A DNA stretch of 64,000 bases. Origin: Scilla litardierei. Taxonomy: Eukaryota > Streptophyta > Magnoliopsida > Asparagales > Asparagaceae. Every line of letters starts with the position of its first letter. The stretch's first letter is position 1. Positions 37,501-49,500 of this stretch are shown one piece after another. The stretch is from NCBI GenBank assembly GCA_030789695.1, contig CM061138.1, positions 16,192,214 through 16,256,213 of the forward strand, read 5' to 3'. A model generated the notes under the pieces. The model was not told the DNA's origin. It ran no database searches and worked only from the letters and a program-made list of their open reading frames with translations. Both the position numbers and the translations under genes were made by a program.

Positions 37501-40500
37501 CATTCAATAAAAATCCCCAAATCCATTCTATAAACCCTAGTCCGCATCAGTTTCTCCCACCGATTCAACACTTACATCTGAAGTTACATCTGAAGATCCT
37601 GATTAGCCTAATGTTCTACATATATGCTCCAAATTTAAATTTAGATCTTTCCTTGTTCTTTGTAAGCATAAAAGATCAACCACATTGCATCATACATCCT
37701 GTTTTGTTATTATGATCAACCTAACCCTTTCTACCATCATAATGCCATGTTATTATCTTCTGTATCCCAAGCACAATTCTTATCAGAAAGCTCTGAAGAA
37801 TCAGTAATAGAAGCAAGCCATGAATGATGAGATGGAAGCAATTTTGTCTTAAGGTACATAGAAGTTTGTTCATGATTTTGTTCATGTTTCATCTGGATTA
37901 GATGGTATTGGATGTCATTAAGTGTTTGATGCGGCTTGGATTTTGGCCCCAGGGCATTCTCTAAATTGACAAAATCTGTAATCTTTCTCTATTTATAGCC
38001 TAGAGCCGGCCCTAATGGAGTTTATGTGAGATTTGTTGAGAAACCCCTTTTAGTCTATTTCTTAGTTAATTTGTCTTAGGATTTTGAGTATTCTTTTCTT
38101 ATTTGCCGTAGATTAATTCCTAATTAGTTGTTTTATCACGTCGTAATTGTTATCTAGCCAGTAGTCAATTTGTGGTAGTGATTCTATATTTTCATATCTG
38201 AAATTTCCAATAAACCCACTATTTTTATTATCTTCCACCCAAAAATTCCCTCTTTTATTCCACACAAAGCATAGATCGTATCAAATTAGTATCAGAGCAC
38301 GTCGATCCTGATGGCATCAAATTCGTTCTTTGCGTCGGACGAGCCATCATCAGCTCGGGATCGACTCGATCCAGCCAACCCCAAGTCGTAGCCGCCGGCT
38401 CGAGCCGGCTCAGCCAATGAACAGTGTAGTTTTCCATTTTCCATGGATTTTCGGGCGAATTTCGAACAATTTTCTTCGCGACTTCCGTATTTTGACAATT
38501 CCGGGCACGTTTGGAATCCAAATTCAGAGCGAAAAGAGTCAACGCATAGAGGACTCAGCGGCGGATGCTCTTCCACTGCTGCAGCAACAGTTCGTGGAGA
38601 GTGAAACGTGGGTGGCCATTTGATCCAGGAGGAGGCAAGACGACATACTCCAACACTCGGAAAAACGCGATCATGGACATCATGCACCACCTTGAGGGCA
38701 GGATGGTTTTTCGGGAGCGGAGTAATGATGCAGCTTCGATTTTGGCCCCAGGGGCATTCTCGTAAATTGACAAAGTCTGTAATCTTTCTCTATTTATGAC
38801 CTAGAGCCGGCCCTAATGGAGTTTATGGGAGATTTGTGGAGAAAACCCTTAGTCTATTTCTTAGTTAATTTGTCTTAGGATTTTGATTATTCTTTTCCTA
38901 TTTTCCCTAGATTAATTCCTAATTAGTTTTTTTATCAATTCGTAATTGTTATCTAGCCAGTAGTCAATTTGTAGTAGTGATTCTATATTTTCAGATCTGA
39001 AATTCCCAATAAAACCCTATTTTTAGTCTTCAACCCAAAAATTCCCTCTTTTCACATCTGTTACCAATTTGTTACCAATTTGATACGATCTATGCTACAA
39101 TAACTATGATGCGGCTTAGCGTAGCTTAACACATGTTACAACGAAAAAATGTAAAGTTAAGTGAATGGTAGGTTACACATGAGCATTATGTAACAAAAGA
39201 TCTAGGTTACCTTATGTAACAGGTTATTTCAAGTTGGGCAACGTGTTTTTTTGGAAACATTGATATGGTGATAATCCAATATTCCACAAGCAGGTCAAAC
39301 ATGTAGACATTAATTGCCATTTTATTCGTGATGGTGTGGCTGCAAAATTAGCTTATACTCCATTCACTCTCTAAAGGTATGTTGGCCTCTGAGTGACAAT
39401 GAATGCATGATAATTATATATGATCAGCTAACAAGAGTGTTTAAGAGTTAATTATGTAATTAGATATGTAGGTATTTAGATTTGATTAGATGAAGACATG
39501 TATCCATATGTTGTCTTGTATATGTCAATACAGCGGAAAGGCATAACCAAATTCTATTGGTTCTCATAATTCTTCATTCTAATAGGCATAGCCTAATTAA
39601 GTATTCTCGCAAGTATTGAGTTCCCATCAGAATCATATTCCTTCGTTCAATGAAAATACAATTCCCGCCATAAGAGATGAGTTGCATTTTATTCCGCTTC
39701 ATATGGAATCTATTAAAGAATATTATTTCCCAAAACAGTGTTTTTATCATCATAAGTCACCATTCGTCCTCATATTCATCCCAGCACAGACTTTTATCAT
39801 TGGAGCACCACCATCTTTTATCGTTGGAGCACCACCATCACCACATGATAAATGACCATCACTAGCATCACCGTGGAACTTATATCATCATTGGACTATA
39901 ATCGCACCTTGTCGAAATGTTGCCGCCATTGGTTTGCCATCGTTCGGTCTGCCATCGTTTCCACCACTAGACCACCACAGTTTGCGCATCACCTTATTGA
40001 ATAACCGTCATCACTAAACCACAATTGTCGCCTCATTGAACCATACCATACCGTCACTACCACCAAACTAAGACAATCACCAAATCACCACAACCACTAT
40101 TGTCAATGATCTGTCACCATAACCACCACTATTGCAACCTCATTGAACCGCTACCATCACCCATCATCAGCAAGCCCTTGCCATCACCATTGCACCAATG
40201 GCTTGATTTTCATTAATCGCACGGCCGCCATTACCAACCAGATACTGCCACCATTATCGCCTAGGGGTTAGCAATTCTCAAATCGAACCCCAATCGAACC
40301 GTCCAAACCAAACCAAACCGGACAATTCAATTTGGTTTGCAAAATAAAACAATTCAATTAAATTTCAATTTTTGTGACCAAACCGAGAAACCATTATAAC
40401 AATGTTATCATTTTTAATAAAATTTTCTTTAATATTTGGGCAATTGATTCTTCAGTTTCCTCACTAGTTTCCTCACTTTTTCTGTCTGAAGTTATGTTTA

Positions 40501-43500
40501 TATTATTCATGGCAACTTTGGAAATTTTTCCTTTTTAGCTTGCATAATAATTATTTTGGTTTCTTCTGTTTACCTCTTCTTCCCGGTCGTCTGAAGCGAA
40601 TCGCATCAAACCATTAAAATGGTTTGGTTAGATTCAGTTTATGATTATAAATGGTTCGATTTGGGCTGGGGAGTTTTGATTAAAACGAACTGAACTTCTT
40701 ACCCATATTATTGCCATCAGTACATTACAGCCATCGCCATCACGCCAGACCGTTCGGCCCCTCGCTAACACTTCTACTGACAGCACTTATATTGTCGGCA
40801 GTTAATCACCATGCCCCCACTACCAAGCACCAGTCTCTGCCACTAGCATTATGATGCGAACCCGCATCATCCCACGACCGGCGGCCCACATGGGGGACCC
40901 ACCCCTCTTTGGTGACTTACGTGCGACGTAGGAGGCGTGGTACCACGTAGGGGGTTAGTCTAGGGGTATTCTAGTCTTTTCAGACTAGATTAGTAAATCC
41001 CCTCTTTTCTATTTATTAGGGCTAGCCGTCTTTTTATTTTCTTATGCTTATTTTGTGAAGAACAATTGTATGCATCTTGTGTGAAGGTTTTAGGCTTTGT
41101 TCCGTGCAACAAAAGCTAGGAGAGCGAGTCTCCGCTCGAAAGAGACTCATTTATCTATTGATTATTAGTTCTTCGCAATCTAAAGTTCATAAAAATCCCT
41201 CTTTTTATATTTTTCCACCTTTCAAATCTGAAATTAATTGATTGATCCGCTAGATCGTATCAAATTGGAATCAGAGCGGTGAGATCCGATGGCGACAAAC
41301 ACGAGGTCAAAGGCGGATGGCGTGGATGAGAAGGTGCAAGGGCTTCGCGAAGAGTTCAACAGGGAGATCGAGGGATTGAAGAAAACCCTAGGGGAGTCCA
41401 TCAAAGATCACGCCCATTCGCAGGAGGACATCCAAATTGAACTTCGGGCTATGAGAAGAGACGCTGCGCAAAGGGACGTGATATCCAAGGGTTAAAGGAG
41501 GCAACTTCAGATCTGAAATTTTTGAGGGAGGCCACGTCGTCGATTCCGGAGATAAAAGCTATGCTTCAAGCCCTAACGATGGAGAGAGGAGGAGATCGGG
41601 GCAAGAAGATTCAATGGGGAGAAAACCAAGGAGAATCGACGCTTGAATCGGCAAATCAGGAACAACCGGAGAGGGCGACGACTACGGCGACAAATCTGGA
41701 GCAAACCGCAGCCGCCGCAAACCCTAGCGGGTCCGGACAGGCGCATGGAGGGGCCGGGGGCCCCTGGAAGAGGGCGGCAGGCCCACCTGGGCCTGCAGCA
41801 AGCTCGACAGGCCCATCCGGGCCTGCGGCGAGCACGGCAGGCCCTTCAGGGCCTGCGGCACACTTTGCAGGCCCAGCGGGCCTGCCGCAGCAGCTGCAGG
41901 CCCCGCCGGGCCTGCTGTGACTTCGACAGGCCTGTTCGGGCCTGCCGCTGTCCCAGCAGGCCCAAACAGACCTGCGGTCGATCCATGGGGGCCTGCCGCA
42001 GTGCAGGCAGCCCCCTGGGGGCCCGCGACGACGCAAACAACCCCCTGGGGGCCCACCGCAGCGCAGACAGTCCCCTGGGGGCAATACGGAGGCGGATGGG
42101 CCCGAGACATGACGATTGGGGCTCCAGTAGCCCAATTTTGGAGACCAGAGGCTCATCCACAGGTACTGAGGCCGCAGGTTGATCCCAGACAGACGTTTGA
42201 TGGCTTTCCGGGACGGGGACAAGGCCCGAGAGGCTATTTTGGGGGCCGGGCAGCGTCAGTACAGCCACACAAAGGGACAGGAGGGCCCGGGTTGGCACGA
42301 CAGCAGGAGTTCTCGGGGTACCATTACCAGCCTGAGGCGTGGAAGAGACCCGTTTGGCCCGAGGAGTTGTACGGGGTGGACGGAGGACCAGTTGAGGCAG
42401 GCGGCGGAGGATACGGCCGTGGGGGTGACCGCAGTAGAGATGGGGGACCACATGGGGACATTAATGTGGATCGCCGCCTTACGAAGCTGAAGATGCCGAT
42501 TTTTGATGGCACGGATCCGGATGGGTGGATCTATCGGGCGGAGCGTTACTTCCAGGTGATGAGGTTGACGGAGGAGGAGGTTCTGAGGGCCATTAGAAAC
42601 TATTTCGAGGACAAGATGTTGGCTTGGTACAGATGGAAGGTGGCGCGGACCCCCTTTCGCACTTGGGAGGAGCTGTCCGCACTGATACTAGACCGGTTCC
42701 AGGAGACCTCAGGGGGAGACTTCTATGAGCAGTTATCTGCTTTGAGGCAGGAGGGGACGGTGAGAGATTATGTGGAGAGGTTCGATATGCTGAATAGTAG
42801 GGTGAAGGGGGTGACCGACGAGGTGATGATTGGGAACTTCATGAGGGGGTTGAAGCCCTCTATACCAGCGGAGCTGATGATGCAGAGTCTGGGGACACTG
42901 GAGGATGTCCTACGCCTGGCCCACAAGGCGGAGGAGAAGCATGCGGAGGAGAAGATGATACGGGGGACTTGGGGGCCCAGGGGTCCCGCCCCACCCCCGC
43001 AGCGGCAGCACCGAGAGCACCCACAGCTGCACCTGAGACCAGAGGCGAGAGCTGTCCAGCGACTCTGGGGCGGCGGATGACAGAGGCGGAGGTGAGGGAG
43101 AAGCGTGCCAAGGGGTTGAGCTTTCATTGCGACGAGAAGTTCACCACTGGACACAGCTGTGCTAGCCGCCTGCTACAGATCACTATGGTACCAGATGAGG
43201 AGGGGCACGTAGGTGATGAGGAGGAGCTCGAGGAGGAGCAGGAGGCGCCAGTGGAGGAGGAGAAGTCTCACCTAGACTTCGCAGAGGTGTCCCTAAACTC
43301 TGTGGTGGTGTTCACTCCGAACCACACCATGAAGTTATCAGAGCAGTTAGGAGACACGGCGGTGACGATGCTGATCGACAGTGGGGCCACCCACAACTTC
43401 ATCTCCAGCCGGCTAGTGGAGAGACATGGGCTGCAGTTGAGCACGCAGGAGAGGTTTACCGTGCTGCTAGGGACCGGGAAGATGGAGGAGAGCAAGGGGC

Positions 43501-46500
43501 TCTGCAAGGGTCTGTGTCTGACCTCACAGGGAGTGCAGATAATTGAGGATTTCCTGCCCCTAGAGTTGGGCAATGTTGACATCATCCTGGGCGTGCAGTG
43601 GCTGAATAAGCTGGGGGACATGCGGGTGAATTGGAAGCACCTCAGGATGGAGTTTGAGGAGGGGGACCGGACGGTGGTGCTCACAGGGGACCCGACCCTT
43701 TGTTTGTCGTTGGTGGCCTTCAAGGCCATCACTCGGGCCTTACGGAGAGAGTGAGAGGGGTACTTGGTGGAGTGCCGTGTAGCGGGGGCAGAGCAGGGGC
43801 CGCAGGCAGGGGTTCCCGAGGAGGTGGAGCAGGTGTTGGGACAGTACCAGGAGGTCTTTCAGGACCCACAGGGGCTACCACCAGTGAGAGGGCACGAGCA
43901 TGCGATAGTCCTGAGGGATGGTGCAGCACCGGTGAGTGTGCGTCCTTACCGCTACCCCCACGTGCAGAAGGATGAGATAGAGCGGATGGTCAGAGAGATG
44001 TTGCAGGCTGGGGTGATCCAGCCCAGCGTCAGCCCGTTTTCGAGCCAGGTACTTTTGGTGAAGAAGGACGGGAGTTGACGCTTTTGCGTAGATTACCGGG
44101 CGCTGAATAAGGAGACGGTGGCTGACAAGTTCCCTATCCCCGTGATAGACGAGCTACTAGATGAGCTGCATGGGGCAGTGGTGTTCTCCAAGATTGACCT
44201 GAAAGCGGGGTATCACCAGATCCTGATGAGACTAGAGGACGTGCCGAAGACAGCGTTCCGCACCCACGAGGGGCAGTACGAGTTTCTCGTCATGCCGTTC
44301 GGCTTGACGAATGCTACTTCGACATTTCAGGCATTGATGAACAATGTCTTCCGGCCGTTCCTGAGAAGGTTCATACTCGTCTTCTTTGACGACATTTTGG
44401 TCTACAGCAGGACCATGGGGGAGCACGTGGGCCGCCTGGAGGTAGTGTTTCGGGAGCTATTGAGACACCAGCTATATGCAAACCGAAAGAAGTTCAGTTT
44501 CGGCCAGAGACAGATAGAGTATCTAGGGCATGCGGTGTCGGCAGCTGGGGTAGCAGCAGACCTGGCGAAGATAGAGGCGATGTTAGACTGGTCGGTACCC
44601 ACCTCTCTGAGGGCACTGCGGGGATTTCTCGGGCTGACAGGCTACTACAGAAAATTCGTGAGGGGATACAGCACCATTGCCGGCCCACTGACCGATCAGC
44701 TGAAAAAAGATGGGTTCCAGTGGGGAGAGGAAGCGACCAAGGCTTTTGAGGTCTTGAAGGTGGCGATGACGACAGCACCAGTCTTGGCGTTGTCCGACTT
44801 CAGCGTCACATTTGTTGTGGAGACTGATGCGTCGGGCGTTGATTTGGGGGGGTTCTGATGCAGTTAGGTCGGCCGATAGCCTACTTCAGCCAGGTGCTTT
44901 CAGCTAGAGCACGGCTGAAGTCTGTGTACGAGAGGGAGTTGATGGCCATCGTGCTGGCAGTTCAGAAGTGACGGCCCTATCTGATAGGCAGGGAGTTCGT
45001 GGTCAGGACAGACCAGTGCAGCTTGAAGTATTTGCTGGAGCAGAGGCTAGTGACAAAGGAGCACCAGCGCTGGCTATCCAAGCTGGTAGGGTACCGGTTC
45101 GCCATTGAGTACAGACCAGGGTTGGAGAATAAGGCGACAGACGCCTTATCGCGCAGAGAGGAGGGGGTGCACTTAAGGGCACTCTTGTTGCCCGTGAGGA
45201 TAGATGGGGAGCCCATGCTGCAGGAGGTCGAGGCTGATCCGGAGTTGAGACAGATTCGCGAGCAGCTGCAGGGAGGCGGGGAGACCCCGAAGGGATACTC
45301 CCTAGAGGGACGGAGACTGTTATACCAGGGGCGGTTGGTATTGCCTCGGGCTTCCGCGTTCATACCCGCATTATTTCAGGAGTTCCACAGTTCGGTGGTT
45401 GGGGGACATTCCGGGGTGCAGCAGACATATATGAGGATGTCCCGGGAGGTTTATTGGCCTGGTATGCGGAGAGCGATAGCACATTTGGTTGCCGCTTGTG
45501 ACGTGTGCCAGCGTCACAAGTACATGGCCATGGTGCCTGCTGGGCTTTTGCAGCCTTTAGCACTACCTGAGCGGGTCTGGGAGGAGGTGACGATGGATTT
45601 CATCGACGGGCTACCCAGGTCAGAGGGGTACTCAGTGATTTTTGTGGTGGTGGACAGGTTGAGCAAGTACGCCCACTTCATACCACTGAAACATCTGTAC
45701 ATGGCGGTTTCAGTGGCTGCAGCCTTCACTCGAGAGGTGATAAGGTTACACGGGATCCCAGCTTCCATCGTCACAGACAGAGATCAGGTGTTCCTGAGTG
45801 GGTTTTGGCGGGAGATATTTCGTGTTCAGGGGACAGTGTTGAAGAGGAGTACCGCCTATCACCCTCAGACCGACGGGCAGACGGAGGTAGTGAACCGCAG
45901 CATAGAGACGTATCTGCGGTGCTTTGCGTCGGAGACACCCCGACAGTGATATCAGTGGTTGGCATGGGCGGAGTATTGGTACAATACTTCGTACCACTCA
46001 GCAGCAGGGACGACACCCTTTCGGGTGTTATATGGGAGGGACCCACCAGAGCTACTTCGGTTTGGGGAGAGACAGACACCGGTCTCCCAGGTAGAGGACT
46101 ATATGGGGGAGCGGGAGAGCATACTGGAGGAGCTGAAGAAGCACTTATTACGAGCCCAGCGGGTGATGAAGGCTAGGGCAGATGGGCATCGGTGGGATGT
46201 GCACTTTCAGGAGGGCGACATGGTCTATCTGAAGCTGAGGCCTTACAGACAGATATCGCTAGCGAGGAGGCGGAACGAGAAGCTGTCAGCGAGATTTTAT
46301 GGGCCGTTTGAGATTTTGGCCAAGATTGGCCAGGTGGCTTACAGGCTGAGGCTACCATCGACTGCGACGATACACCCCGTCTTTCATGTTTCGCAGCTTC
46401 GACGAGCTATTGGGGAGCAGACGGTGTCTTCTACCCTACCGCCCACACTTACTGAGGAGATGGAGGTGATGCTGGAGCCACTAGAGGTTCGAGCTGTTCG

Positions 46501-49500
46501 TCTGGGACCGTGCGGGCAGAGGGAGGCGCTGATACACTAGGCGGGGCTGCCGGACTGTGATGCGACATGGGAGGCATACCGAGTGATCCAGGAGCAGTTC
46601 CCCGACTTCCACCTTGAAGACAAGGTGGCTCTTTTAGGGGGGTATTGATGCGGACCCGCATCATCCCACGACCGGCAGCCCACATGGGGGACCAACCCCC
46701 TTTGGTGACTTACGTGCGGCGTAGGAGGCGTGGTACCACGTAGGGGGTTAGTCTAGGGGTATTCTAGTCTTTTCAGACTAGATTAGTAAATCCCCTCTTT
46801 TCTATTTATTAGGGCCAGCCGTCTTTTTATTTTCTTATGCTTATTTTGTGAAGAACAATTGTGGGCATCTTGTGTGAAGATTTTAGGCTTTGTTCCGTGC
46901 AACAAAAGCTAGGAGAGCGAGTCTCCGCTCGAAAGAGACTCATTTATCTATCGATTATTAGTTCTTCGCAATCTAAAGTTCATAAAAATCCCTCTTTTTA
47001 AATTTTCCACCTTTCAAATCTGAAATTAATTGATCGATCCGCTAGATCGTATCACATTACCAACTCTTGTTGCCACCTGTACTAAATATCTTTATATCGC
47101 AAAGGTTAGAGTAGGAAAAATATGCACAAAAAGATCAAGAGTGCCAGATCATGTATCATGAATCCGAGATCATGTATTCTTGGGGAATTTAACCAAAAAT
47201 GACAAAATGTTATATTGGCTAAAATATTCAAATTAAACCAAACACGTTATGTGAGGATATTGCGAATTTGATGCCTGACCTAAGAAATAGGAATATTGCG
47301 TTCTAAGCACAAACATAGTGATCGGAAAATGAAACCTTTTGACAAAGAAAATCAACTTTAAATTTAAAACTCCATATTTAAAGATATTTAAAGTGATTCT
47401 GTCATAAAAATAACTCCAAAAAACAAATCAACTCTAATTTTTCACTTTCCGGTAGAGAAGAACAAAACGTCTAACTATAGAAAGACCAAATCTATCATCT
47501 ATGTTACTTCAATTACGAATCATGGTGTCTTATAGTAATAATGTTCACGGATTTTTATTTTTATCTATTTCAATCAAACATATTGGCATGAATATAGTGG
47601 AACAAAGTTACGTTTAGTGAAAGTAACGTTTAGTGGATGTTACGTTTAGTAAGGTTGCCTTCATTTGACATGAAGGAGATATCTTGCAGAGAAGGCGTTT
47701 TGGCAAGTCTAAAGTGAAACGCATTAGAAATGTGCAACATAGCAACCACGCAGCTTAAAGAGGGGAAATGAAAGATGAAAGTGGAAACGAAATGCATGGG
47801 GCTCTCTACATGAGAGACAACCCACCCTCACATCTTTGAATTGCAAAACAAGTACTGATTACAAGAATTTTCCAAAAGGACCTCACGATGTTGGCCTTAA
47901 CCGTCCGGTGAAAATTATTAAACAAGCCAATTTATGGATCCTAGAGATTGTTTTCCCTCTATTAATGACCCTATAATTTCTTATACCGCATCCTAAGAAT
48001 GCTCCATGCAGATATCCTTTCATATACTTCACTTATTTAAGAGTCTAGCATTTTCAACATAACCTCAATGTTGGGACTTTCTATTACACACTTCAAATTT
48101 CATACACCATTGACATTGCCGGCATTATCATCAAAGCTGTCTTCTCAATGCGGAAACATGTAGGGACTAGAAGTGAGGACTCTGTTCAAAGAGCTCCATA
48201 AAGAATTGGTCATTTTCTCCTTCACCACCACTAACACCATGGTTGTTATAATTTTTTCATCAAGGAGATTGGCCAAGGAGCATGCCTATGTTATTCAAAT
48301 CCCAAAGGGCTTCATAGACAAAGTCACCACTCTTATATGAGTAGTTGCCAATCTAATGTCAACCTTATATGAGGTGTGTATGTGCAACAATGAACATGAG
48401 GGCCCTCTAATAATGAGGGCCAATGGCATGTATGGTGGACCTATATTATTCAATCATTAAAATTTAAGATCCTAAAAAACAGATACCACTGTTGTAGACA
48501 ATTTCTCAGGGAATGGATCTTCTCTCAAATTTATCTTCTGATTTTCCTCTCAACCTATATCCTTAAAATACTTATCATCAAACAAGTATAATACAAAATT
48601 GTTAAGTATTTCCTATTTGGAATAACAATTTGTATGGAATTCCTGCTTTCTTAACGAGCAAATGCCATGTGGCCACTTGCCACTAAGCTATTTTGATGTT
48701 AGTCTCAATTACTTCATCATCTCATAAAGACTATTCCTTTCCAATAGAAGCAAGCTTCCACATTACAACCAGCATATAGTTGGAATCATGGACTATATTT
48801 TAAGTTGAGGATGGATCAAATAACCCACCAAAAATAACCCCAAAAACCCCTAGCAAAAAGTCTATGCCCCCTATTTTTTCGGAAGATCCGAACCGTTCAT
48901 CTTGATATCCACCCTCTAAAACACTGACCCACAAATTTTCAGCCCGATCCCATGTGTTTTGTCCGTTCATCAACCCTTCGCAGAAGTTCTATTCATGAGA
49001 AACCGTTAAATTTGGGTTAGAATGATGAACGAGCAAAACACATGGGATCGAGCTGAAAATTGGTGTATCAAGATTTTAGAGGGTGGAGATCAAGATGAAC
49101 GGTTCGGATCTTCCGAAAAAATAGGGGGCATAGACTTTTTGCTAGGGATTTTTTGGGGGTTATTTGATCCCTCCTCTTTTAAGGTCATGGCAAAAAACCA
49201 TGTATTTGAATATCAATACATCGCATGTAATTTCTAGATATTCAAGTAGCGTGTTATATTATCTATGTACCTACTAAAGCATGATAAAGAAGCATGAGCT
49301 GTTGTCAAGTAAATGTTTTGGTATGGCCCTCATTAGTTGTTGACACACCCTTTGTGAAGGTCAGTTTACATCATAAAACAGGAGTTAAATTGGGCTAGAT
49401 TTTTCGATTGAATCATCACAAATATAAGATGTTCATGCATTCTTCTTAAAGGTAAGAAAAAAGAACAATTGTTTGCAAATAAGTGAAATGGGCATCACGT

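Larger units (their letters stand above)
31644..37549 (+). mobile_element. Ty3/gypsy chromovirus element B
   Basis: 5.9 kb, with LTRs at 31644-32004 and 37187-37549, a perfect primer site at 32008-32019, and gag, protease remains, RT, RNase H, integrase and chromodomain in that order. Integrase after RT/RNase H and a C-terminal chromodomain define a Ty3/gypsy chromovirus. The small LTRs resemble the Reina-like group, which is a guess. LTRs differ at roughly 5 percent of positions by eye. The flanks are CATTC on the left and GTTTC on the right, so no clear target-site duplication remains. Coding parts have many stops. Confidence 0.9.
37927..39060 (+). mobile_element. Mini LTR element D (TRIM-like)
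   Basis: Two LTRs of about 350 bp (37927-38283 and 38726-about 39060) flank only 442 bp. A primer-site remnant, TTAGTATCAGAGC (38286-38298), and a start codon with [10 protein letters not shown] follow the 5' LTR. The internal 3' end reads [14 protein letters not shown], comparable with the [14 protein letters not shown] tail of element E. The rest of gag-pol is missing. LTR ends TGATGCGG and CGTATCA match elements C and F. The end of the 3' LTR is rearranged (see findings). Confidence 0.75.
40852..47054 (+). mobile_element. Ty3/gypsy chromovirus element C, near full length
   Basis: 6.2 kb with two about 410-bp LTRs, primer site, complete gag-pol domain order and a CATTA duplication. It is inserted in callose synthase intron 1 opposite to the gene. 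The LTRs are very similar, with roughly a dozen differences by eye, so it looks like the youngest large element in the window. It carries about four frameshifts and several stops, many at conserved Trp codons. Domain order (RT, RNase H, integrase, chromodomain) identifies a chromovirus. Confidence 0.95.

Noticed and set aside
41656..42451. Long minus-strand frames rich in Pro, Gly and Cys
   Set aside because: Shadow of the Gly-Pro-Ala repeat spacer of element C gag.
31644..47054. Possible integrated virus
   Set aside because: Domain order, LTR size, chromodomain and lack of an envelope-like ORF fit Ty3/gypsy chromoviruses. No pararetrovirus movement or coat protein was seen.
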